DNA of 64,000 nt, taken from the NCBI GenBank assembly GCA_011033025.1, contig WFMF01000123.1, forward strand, positions 319,848 to 383,847, in the 5' to 3' direction. The translations under genes were made by a program, and so were the position numbers. The DNA comes from Beroe forskalii (lineage: Eukaryota > Ctenophora > Nuda > Beroida > Beroidae). Within the stretch, counting starts at the first letter, position 1. The number at the start of each line of letters is the position of its first letter. Of this stretch, positions 55,866-64,000 are shown one piece after another. The notes beneath the pieces are model-generated. The model worked only from the letters and a program-made list of their open reading frames with translations, made no database searches and was not told the origin of the DNA.

Positions 55866-57613
55866 GTATGACAATCATACGCCACAGTTTTTCCAATGAT
55901 ATGATTTCAGACCCCCGAGGCTCGTCTCGCATTATCACAAACCATGAGTACCCTGGTGTCTGAACTCTCACTGTTTCTATATACGCTATAAAGCGGCGCA
56001 TAATGATACTGTAGGCGAGTGCCGATTAATGTACTTATCACCCAAGTACACTGATTAGTACACTGAATGGCGTTAGATTGGCGTATTGTACCATGACCAC
56101 AGTAGTAATCTGCACGGGAGTGGTACAATAACAGTAATTTCCCCACTCACCTCCCCGCCCCCTCCCCCTCCATTACCCGCCCCCTCCCCCTCCATTACCC
56201 GCCCCCTCCCCCTCCATTACCCGGCCCCCTCCCGCAGGCGGATCGTGTCGGCGGAAGAACACGTGTTGTCTGGTGCAGGGCTACGGGGACGAGGGGGTGT
56301 GTCTGCACGTGAGGGGCGTGCAGAGCTCCAAGGAGCTGCTCCACGAGGGAGCGCTCTGTCAGAGAGACAGCAATAAGTGCTACTGCCAGTGCCAACCAGG
56401 CCTTGTGTGTGTCAAAAGCACCGACTTCCCCTACTACCCCCAACCCATCTTCACCTGTCAGAAACAACTTCCGGTGGGTCGAGTCGCGAGTAACATATTA
56501 TACTGTTTTCCAATCTCCAGCTCAACGTTTTCATGTTGTTTCATAAGCAACATTATAGTCTTGGTGGAGATCTGAGTACATTTCTGTATGAGAATAATTC
56601 TGAAATTTACGTGTCGCGCGCAACGTGTACGTACCTAGGTATACTTTTAAATCAGTATCACCTACGTAAAAATGGCAGTGGTGTGGATATTTCACTTCTT
56701 CACAAGGCGTTATCAGAACTCGCAACATCTACGTAAACATGATACATGTTATTTTGCGTGTTGTTATTCCATGTACTAATAAGCGGTTACATGTCGAAGT
56801 GGTGACCGTATACCGCAACTTACATGGTCGAGGCGACAGCCGAGACTGTGTAAGTTGGATAATGGACGAGGCGTGCCGAGTTCATTATCAAAGGTATACG
56901 GTCACAGCTGAGATCATGGAACCGGATTATACCCCGACCGGAAACAGCTTGGATCGACTATTCTACGGCCAAACAACAGTATTTCTTTCCATTCGGGTCT
57001 GACGACCCTCGTCTGGATTCAACGCTTAAGTAGATTTTAGAGTGCTCCTTTATAAAATAAAATTTCATTTTAAGCTTTTTGAACTGTTATTCAATGGAGA
57101 CCGTATAACCAAACTTACACGGTCGCTAAAACAAGCTTGGGAGGGGTATAATCACTCTTCCATGGCAGGACCAGGAATGTAGCGGACATCTCCAGTGTGC
57201 TCCGGACCACTGCTGCTCCTCCAGGAAATGCAAACCCAAGAAACGTGAGTATTTTTTGGGGATACCAAACTCCACCGGCTGGATATTGGTTTTTGACTTT
57301 CATTTTAGACTGCGGCCTTTGACTTTTGAGACCTAGAATATAGATTCTGTACGGTCCTGTAGCCATTTTTCAGTTCTGTTTATTTGCCCACAATGCCTGA
57401 TTCTGCTTACTAGGCATCACTTTGATTCGCAATTCGCTGACAGCTGCTCCCTCCCCAGGTCTAGGAGAGCGGTGTTACCCTAAGAACGACCCGGAAGCTA
57501 ACCTGATGTGCCAGGGATTCTGTGTCGACGGGACGGAATGTCGGCGGGTCGGACCCGACCATTACACCTGTCACGAGATCGACACCAGCCCCGAGTCGTC
57601 TTCCTGTAGGTAG
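55768..57613 (+). CDS. Dickkopf/colipase-like cysteine-rich secreted protein, last four exons
   Basis: Four exons (55768-55865, 56238-56473, 57169-57244, 57459-57613) join in consistent phase to about 188 residues; the 5' exon(s) with the signal peptide are not found. An N-terminal piece (CTTDEQCPSERKCIQNECK) is followed by two similar halves. Half 1 has SCRRKNTCCLVQGYGDEGVC, then CQRDSNKCYCQCQPGLVC, ending FTCQKQ. Half 2 has ECSGHLQCAPDHCCSSRKCK, PKKRLGERCY, then CVDGTEC and HYTC. The CC...C-K/P...G-E-x-C...C...G-x-x-C...T-C spacing matches the colipase fold of the Dickkopf second domain and prokineticins. Dickkopf proteins block Wnt signalling at LRP5/6; a similar role here is only a guess. 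Confidence 0.75.
56238..56473 (+). CDS. Dickkopf-like gene, second recognised exon
   Basis: Acceptor CCCTCCCGCAG, donor TTCCG|GTGGGT. It encodes the whole first colipase-like half. It is GC-rich compared with the introns, and is preceded by a CCCCCTCCCCCTCCATTACCCG tandem run (three units, 56150-56235) that also serves as its polypyrimidine tract. Confidence 0.85.
56803..56906. mobile_element. Small hairpin repeat in the intron
   Basis: Arms GTGACCGTATACC and GGTATACGGTCAC enclose two GTCGAGGCGACAGCCGAG-type motifs. A related GACCGTATAACCAAACTTACA lies at about 57100-57120. This suggests a hairpin MITE. Confidence 0.55.
57169..57244 (+). CDS. Dickkopf-like gene, third recognised exon
   Basis: Acceptor CATGGCAG, donor AAAC|GTGAGT. 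It reads DQECSGHLQCAPDHCCSSRK and CKPKK, the start of the second colipase-like half. Confidence 0.85.
57459..57613 (+). CDS. Dickkopf-like gene, last exon
   Basis: Acceptor CTCCCTCCCCAG. It reads RLGERCYPKNDPEANLMCQG, FCVDGTECRRVGPDHYTCHE and a short Ser/Glu tail ending SSSCR before TAG at 57611. Confidence 0.85.
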
Positions 57614-57639
57614 TCACAACACGTTGAGACATGGTCGTG

Positions 57640-57870
57640 TGATGTCTGAGACATAACGTCCTCTGGTACGCGTTGTCTGTATTCGAACTGCGAGCGAGTG
57701 TGCGAAATCTGCGGGCATAGCGTGTGATCTGCGGGAACTCGCAGTGAAATATGTCCGGGCACTGAGTGAAATCTGTGGGCACTCAGTACTTCAGTGAAAT
57801 CTGCGGGCTGCATCGAGCGAAATCTGCGGACACTGAGCTGAGTAAAGTATGTGGGCACAGTGTGAGACCT
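57640..57870. repeat. Degenerate ~22-bp tandem repeat in the 3' UTR region
   Basis: About seven copies of GTGAAATCTGCGGGCACTGA with varying spacers. The minus-strand frames of 94-95 codons here are by-products of it. Confidence 0.75.
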
Positions 57871-58286
57871 GATGATATGCCAGCATTTTGTAAGTTATTA
57901 TTAACATCCCCACCACTGAATGAGACTGAGTATGAGTGAAACTGATCAGCAAGTCGCTTACACTTGTAAGCGTGTTTTATATTTGAGCGGAATGTTATGA
58001 AATATGAATGTATTTAAAGGTCAGATTGAGTATGTCGTTTTGCCGGAAATGTCGAAAAACTCGACAATTCTGCTGACATTGGTTAAGTATATATTATCTG
58101 TTTTCTTTTTGAATGTCTAAAAATCAAGTTCAAAAGAAGAGTGGAGATGAACTCGAATTGGGTCCGTTCGTATCATATCATTGGCATGATTAAGTGTTTC
58201 CCGGAAAGACAGTGAGATATTAAAGACATAACTTTCACACTGAGGGCCTTGGCGTAATTTATTAATATTATGTCAGTGAAACTGAA

Positions 58287-58292
58287 AATAAA
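58287..58292 (+). terminator. Candidate polyA signal of the Dickkopf-like gene
   Basis: AATAAA about 675 bases after the stop codon, the first canonical one noticed downstream on the plus strand. Confidence 0.35.
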
Positions 58293-58299
58293 GGCCGTA

Positions 58300-60340
58300 A
58301 AAATAATGTAAGTGGGATTCATGCCTCAAAATGTTGAAGAACCATGGTAATACAGAGCTCAATTTTCAAAAATTTGAGCTAAGCTTAAATTTTTGAAAAA
58401 TTGCACCGTTACCTACCAAATCAAATTCTCATCTCCCCTCTTCTCAAATGATATTAATATTGATCTTGAATGTTAATACATAAATTATGGGTGCATGAAT
58501 GATATATTGGTACGAACTACGAAAATTATTCTATCTTTCAATAAGGTAGCGGGTTTAATTATTTTGCGGCTTTTAAATCTGACATCGAGCATGCAAATCA
58601 ACTTTCTGTTCGCGATCTGATTAAAACAGGATCAACTTGAACATAAATAGGAAAGTAGGTTAAGGAATCTGCTAATCTGCCTTTCAAATGATTCAAGTGT
58701 CAGTTAAATGCTTTTCGAGCTTTTTTTGAGATGGTTGATGTATACTTTTATTAGGAATACTCTTGGCAAATACTTCAATGCAGTACCACTGGTACTATGG
58801 CCATGAAAATAGAATTCTAACCATTTTAATTTTCTGATGAACATGATAATATTCATTTAAATATAAACAAAAGATTCATTTAAAATTCTCGTCAAATTTA
58901 TGTTAAACCAAAAAAGTATATCTATCATTATCATAATCAATTATCATATCACGTGTTTGCCAAGATAGCTACTTATGGTTATTATATTAGATTAGATTGA
59001 TAAGATTCAGTGAACTGTTCTCATTTCTGGGTTCTTCCCATTCCTTCCTTGTTATCGTTATACCAACTCCAAGTAGAAAAAAAGTTTGCTGAATCTGTTC
59101 GAATATAAATTTCTACCAGACTTTTATGATGAATTAGTTTTTGTTGAAATAGATCTAGGACTACTTGAGTAGGAAATTAGTTGGTATTTATTGTTTTTCG
59201 AAATTGTAATTTGTCCGTTTTTCGACTCGATGATTGCTGAGATATTGATACTATTTCAAGCAATTAATCAGGTCATCGAAAATATTAAATCAAGGTAAAA
59301 ATAAAGTATCATCATGTTTTTATCCTAGAAAACTATTTAGAATAGTTAGGATATGTTACTATAATTCGACTTCAGGAATTTAGAAAGGAAAAATTCTCGA
59401 CTTTTCGTAGTATTTAATTTTATTTTGATAAAATTTCCTATTGCCTCTGTGATATTAAAACCGGAGTGGAATGTAACCGGTTAGCTTGCATCAGAGTCAA
59501 CTTTTGTTTCAGTGGTGTCTGGACCTTTTCCTAATAGTATAAGGTGCGTTTTCCATTTGATCAATTCATTCGATCGACGCGGAACGATGCAGGTGCCTGG
59601 GTACTTTTTTCGGCAAAACATGTGGTAAATGAAATTTGCGTCATGTCAGTTGTCATGCGCCGAAAAAAGTACCCAGGCGCAGTGTAATAGTGATACGCCA
59701 CATTGGAAGCCAGGAAAAGTTTGAAGTGTGGAAACGACGAGATACCATGCTGTTAGAGTTGACCAGAATGTGTCAGAGTTAACTTGTTAATAATGTAAAA
59801 AGATTAGGCTGTGGTGCCAAATGAGTATGACACCTGTATTATATCATACTCATAGAAAAACAGTACCAATACCATTTTGATTTGATATTCAATTTCATAT
59901 GATAGTTGATACATCTGAGAATTAATTAATCTGAAATTTCCACCCGTGCGTCATGCTATTGCTTACGTACGTGACTGCTTTACGTGTGCTCATCAGTCTT
60001 GAAGTTGAGGCTTTTGACAGACGAGCTCATTAAGCGTTGAAATTGTTATGATATTGTTTCCAATCGATTTTTTCCCTCCCCATTGGCCTTTTTGTGAATA
60101 CAAAAAGGCAAATGAGAGGGTTGGCAGAGATCGTGGTTTTGGAGAGTGATAAATAGGATATGTGTATATGAGGTACAGATTTACAATACAACTACTGTAA
60201 TTTCTAGAAAGTGCCCGGATTGCTCCTTTATAATATCAGTCGCGAAAATGATGGCCGATGTCCGTCCTCACCAATTTTCATGATTCTTAAACTTTCAGTC
60301 TGACAGTCACTCAAGAATGATCCACTGATTTAGCCATTAG
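58300..60340. other. Gene-poor AT-rich spacer with hairpins
   Basis: No exon is recognised. A hairpin at 59590-59681 has ~21-bp arms (GGTGCCTGGGTACTTTTTTC and its inverted partner) and a ~46-bp loop. A smaller one, GCCTTTTTGT/ACAAAAAGGC, lies near 60092. Confidence 0.5.
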
Positions 60341-60359
60341 TGCATTCAGCCGCTTCAAG

Positions 60360-60500
60360 GGCGGCTATCAGAAGATAAGTCACTTACCTCCTCATGTGCT
60401 CGATGTTCTGACAGCGGCAGGAGGACTTCCTGCAGCTATCAGAACATCGAGAACAGACTTTTGCCGTCCATGAGGGGCAGCTATCAGAACATAAGGCTGA
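60360..60500. repeat. Local repeat with GCTATCAGAACAT motif
   Basis: GGCAGCTATCAGAACAT-type units occur three times, once inverted, giving a 13-bp stem CTCGATGTTCTGA/TCAGAACATCGAG. Confidence 0.6.
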
Positions 60501-60944
60501 CGTCATACTTCTTACTTTATTACAGACATTTTAACAATAAAAGTGACAAGAAACAACTATTTCAACAAAAGTTACAACTATAAAAAGTATAAAGCATTGA
60601 ATCAAGAGGACGGGGACTGATCAATGACATTTTGGACTCGGAGAAAAAAACATAATTAAACCATTAACTTATTCATATTAAAGAAGCAGCGTATTCATAA
60701 GTAGGAGAATGCGTCAGCAAACTGCAAACGTAACAAAACTCACATGAAATGAAATAAAAGCTTCGCGCGAAATCTCAGATCATTACAACAAATAACGAAA
60801 CATGCGCGGCTTTCGTGAACTGATGATCACACGTGAAACCTACGCGCCTCCACAAAGTTATGCATATACGGTACAAGAAACTTTAATAAGCTGTGATTCA
60901 TCCGTTATTCGTGATTTCTTCCACTTTTATTTCAGAGATAATGG

Positions 60945-61090
60945 GGGAGGGAAATTAAGCGCCTGCATTCGGGAACAACAGACAACAAGAATTATCCCGG
61001 CAGGCGCAATTCTTGTCAGACGTTGTCTGACCCCTTAGCCTTCGGCGGGCACGCGCGCGAAATAATGGTCAGACAACGTCTGACAACGCA
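60945..61090. mobile_element. Hairpin repeat with perfect 19-bp arms
   Basis: TGTCAGACGTTGTCTGACC (about 61014) and its exact reverse complement (about 61057) lie around a CpG-rich 24-bp loop. Flanking GCGCAATTCTTG and CGCAATTCTT suggest further pairing or duplication. MITE-like. Confidence 0.55.
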
Positions 61091-61433
61091 ATTCTTTTTC
61101 AGCACGTTGCCCTCCTCCCAAACCCAAATCAGTGGTGCCATGTGCCAACTGAGAGGAATGCGTGTCACTGTATATCTAAATTTAAATTTCTAATACTACT
61201 TAGTCTTTAAAGAGATTATTTGCTGGAGAGATTTAATTTAATTGAGGACTAGGAAGCGCCACAGTTTGAAGATAAAAGATTTAAGATTTAGATATTATTA
61301 TGTGATTTTGTAATAAATAAAGTGGTTTATCAGAAAATTTGTTGATTTACATATACAAAAGTGACGTGTTTAATATTCGATTTCTAATTCTATCCTTCTA
61401 AAAATGCTCGTTTCTTCAAGTTTCAGTTCCATA

Positions 61434-61799
61434 AGGGGCCATCCAGAAATGAGCTCATCAAAAATCGGCCTTTTTCGAACATACATACTAAAATACATTT
61501 GGGAAAGATATATACTGATACATACCCACCCTCAGCTCATCATCAATTGTCAATTGAAGATTCATGAAAAGCTGAGGTGACGCTACTACTGAAATTTAAG
61601 TTACGTAAGATCATCTAATTTTTGAATTCAAGAGTCTTCTAGCCTTGATTCAGTGTATCGGTATGTTTCAATTTTACAATACAACGAGTGGTTGATGTCA
61701 AAATTCCGCCACTAATAATTTCGCCACTAATAATTTCGCCACTAATAATTTCGCAAACACATAGTGATGAGCTCATTTCTCAATTTTTGGATGGCCCCT
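61434..61799. mobile_element. TA-flanked MITE, 366 bp
   Basis: Ends AGGGGCCATCCARAAATGAG, with GAGCTCATCA shared further in, lie between TA dinucleotides (61432-61433 and 61800-61801). A 17-bp unit CGCCACTAATAATTT is repeated three times inside the right end. Tc1/mariner-type by its TA duplication. Confidence 0.85.
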
Positions 61800-61839
61800 T
61801 AATGTAACACTAACAATTGTCGGATCATTGCCCTAACCA

Positions 61840-62060
61840 GGACCCTGGTTTCGTGCACAGAGTGCGCGGCAAGCGCCGCCCCTGGTTACGGGAAGTCGGA
61901 TCACGCTGACTGACCTTCCTAAGCCCGCATAGGTGTGTGTACGCGCGCGGCGCTTCCCTACGGGACACACACCTATGGATTCAGAGGCAAATGTGAGCGT
62001 ACGTGCTATGCGCGCCAATATTTGACGCGCGCAGCACGAACAGGGCACGTTCGAAGGCAT
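61840..62060. promoter_or_regulatory. CpG-rich patch with hairpin
   Basis: Many CGCG runs plus a 13-bp stem CATAGGTGTGTGT/ACACACACCTATG (about 61928-61975). It could be a promoter-like CpG patch or a small hairpin element, as at 17.3 kb. Confidence 0.3.
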
Positions 62061-62519
62061 GTAGAAATTACGCAGCAACACTACAGCCAGGCGGCATGGC
62101 TACGATAAAGTATCCTCTGGTTATTGGTGATCATACTTGTCAATTTAATGATATTTGATCATAGTTCCATCATCCAGCACTGTGAAGTGTGAACAACATT
62201 TACAATTTACTTTCAATTAGACATTAACAGCGATACAGATTCAAAGCCAAATATATAGAGTCAAATTCTTAATTCATATCAATTAAATGCGATATCATGA
62301 ACACAAGTTTCACTTACACTCAACATATTTCATATTTTCAGCGAAAAATAATTATCTAGCACACGCCAAAAATAAATTCAGCAAGATAAACCACAACAAA
62401 TACGATTGGAATTGAATTTTGGTATGATCGGATCATAAACTTAAACTCTTGAAAAGTTAAGAAAACTTACTGATTCGATACACATCATTCTTAAACGGAA
62501 TCATGAAAAGGAGGTACCG

Positions 62520-62620
62520 GACATCAGACTATAGTTCGAAAATCAGACTATAGTTCGGACATCAGACTATAGTTCGGACATCAGACTATAATTCAAGAAC
62601 ATAAGACTATAGTTCGGGGG
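62520..62620. repeat. 20-bp tandem repeat, five copies
   Basis: ATCAGACTATAGTTCGGAC repeated five times with minor changes. The next ~120 bp hold two GAGTGCTGCCAGG-type repeats. Confidence 0.85.
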
Positions 62621-62759
62621 ACACCAGACACCGAGCAGCATTTGGCAGTGACGAATGACACCTCGAAGAGAGTGCTGCCAGGGACATTGCAGCAGCTTGC
62701 GGGACACCCAACAGCAGTGACACCAAACTGAGTGCTGCCAGGAAAACTGAAACTCTGAA

Positions 62760-63320
62760 ATACAAAAATTGGAAGTTATATTGCAAGTATGATCTGGAGG
62801 CTATGTAACTATGTAGGAAAAGATGACACAAGTTAGAAAACTGTGACATCACAGATACTCATATCGAAAGTTTTTGCAATTTCATGGCTTTAGAATATAT
62901 CAAAGGCACCAATAGGAATTGCTCACGATATTTTGATTGCCTTCACAACTGTTAAGTTGTAGTATAGCGAATTCAAAGCTGCTCTGACCATGAAGTCTAT
63001 CCACCTAGGACAGTAAATTGTGTAGTACCCGACTCAGCCCCTTCTTCTTTATTAAGAAAGCCAAAGTCAGGGAGTAAAGCAGAAGAGTAAAGTTTCGCCT
63101 GCGTTTTTCCACATCGTTTTAGAAACCACACATCAGGATGTGCGATGGGCCCACAAAGTATGCCACCCAGAAAACTACAACATCATGTGCTGGGCCGAGA
63201 CCTCTGCATCATGAATGCATTACTACACGCGGAGCGAGTAATTGAAGAGGAGGAGTAGTATTGAAAATTAGAACGCACGCAAAAAATAATTCCTTGGGTT
63301 TGAAAACTGCGCGCAACTAA
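62760..63320. other. Spacer with no recognised feature
   Basis: AT-rich, no long frame, no repeat noticed. Confidence 0.4.
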
Positions 63321-63539
63321 ATAACAAAATGTTTACTTATGACATCTGCATGCCTTTAAAATATCATGGTAAATTGCATCGAAGGTTGTTAGCTATCCTT
63401 TCTGGCAATGGTGGGCTGTATGGTGTCACTAAGCCGTCCAATTTTTTGCATGAAATGCTGGATATTTTAAAAACTTTTTTGTACACAGAAGTTTTAAAAA
63501 ACCTGCATTTCATACAAAAATTTTTGACCTATTATATAT

Positions 63540-63960
63540 ATATATATTGGGAAAGGCTCTCCCAATTGAAGCTCATGCCACTGCAGCGTAGACGGGAGAG
63601 ATATGTCATTCTGACGATGTGGAAGATTATCCACAATGTACCTAGTCCCGAATTCCTGTCACACTTCATCCTTGCGGTACAAGGACCTAAGTTAACTTAG
63701 GTCCTTGTACCGCAAGGATGAAGTGTGACAGGAATTCGGGACTAGGTACATTGTGGATAATCTTCCACATCGTCAGATTGACAATTATGGAATTAGGTAC
63801 CTAGCCATGTGAAAGCTGCAGAAACTTTCGACACGTTTAAATCTAGCTTGTCGAAATCTTTCTCTGATACTGGACGAGCCTTCGTTCGCTGGGTACAGCT
63901 GCAGCTGGTCCAACTCTCTGATAGACCACTCACCAACGCAGTGGTCGGAACTCTGATGGC
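63540..63960 (+). pseudogene. LINE 3' end (CR1/L2-like reverse transcriptase C-terminus), rearranged
   Basis: YWERLSQLKLMPLQRRRERY followed by VILTMWKIIHNVPSPEF is the hallmark region just after the reverse transcriptase domain of CR1/L2/Jockey-like LINEs. Past the palindrome, a different frame gives LSLILDEPSFAGYSCSWSNS and LIDHSPTQWSEL, resembling the extreme C-terminus of the same proteins. Frameshifts and an 84-bp inverted duplication separate the two. The upstream part (63329-63540) has no clear similarity. Confidence 0.7.
63610..63777. repeat. Perfect 168-bp palindrome, no spacer
   Basis: Arms 63610-63693 and 63694-63777 are exact reverse complements, centred on GTTAAC. The left arm is LINE coding sequence in its normal place; the right arm is its inverted copy. 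Confidence 0.95.
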
Positions 63961-64000
63961 ACTTCCAACTCAACGGATAAAATTTACCAAGTTAGTTAGT

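Noticed and set aside
57498-57858. Minus-strand 94-95-codon frames over the last Dickkopf-like exon
   Set aside because: They arise from the 22-bp repeat and the antisense of the real exon.

Overview
This is a repeat-dominated stretch of an invertebrate metazoan genome. The evidence is spliced genes with GT-AG introns of about 100 bp to several kb, a TBC-domain Rab-GAP, a myosin XVIII motor exon, a Dickkopf-like secreted protein, LINE and LTR remains, and many TA-flanked MITEs. A marine species would fit, but I cannot name it. Most short open frames lie inside tandem arrays or transposon arms and are not genes.

Layout. 1-5835: nested inverted-repeat (foldback-type) elements. 6368-6545: one minus-strand exon of a myosin XVIII motor domain. 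Its 3' acceptor and first ~35 coding bases have been amplified into a minisatellite running to about 15.9 kb. That array is split by a hAT-like foldback element (9005-12331, 8-bp target duplication) and a decayed Mutator-like element (12352-13608, 9-bp target duplication). 15.9-22.9 kb: intergenic or intronic DNA with a CpG-rich hairpin region, a ~155-bp tandem repeat and a 2.1-kb TIR element.

22.95-30.72 kb: plus-strand TBC (Gyp7/TBC1D15-like) Rab-GAP gene, eight exons seen. Nested on the opposite strand in its 3.6-kb seventh intron is an intronless gene for a secreted, cysteine-free, highly charged helical protein of 504 aa. It is made of three nearly identical 151-aa repeats and has its own TATA box and polyA signal. 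I do not recognise its family.

31.5-35.8 kb: MITEs and a TIR element whose core is about 100 copies of a 19-bp unit carrying the TCACGTGA E-box/CLEAR-type palindrome, arranged as two 933-bp higher-order copies. 36.5-46 kb: retroelement remains (a nuclease-like C-terminal domain and a young LTR element on the minus strand), a second copy of foldback element A, and an orphan 205-aa frame. 46-55 kb: gene-poor, with a GGAA/ETS-type minisatellite at 51.2-52.1 kb. 55.77-57.61 kb: last four exons of a cysteine-rich secreted gene with two Dickkopf/colipase-like halves. 57.6-64 kb: MITEs, hairpins, short repeats and a LINE 3' end folded into a perfect 168-bp palindrome.

The most noteworthy items are the splice-acceptor-derived minisatellite, the E-box satellite inside a transposon, the nested triplicated secreted gene, and five unrelated-looking elements that share one architecture: long mirror-image arms, usually built of subterminal tandem repeats.
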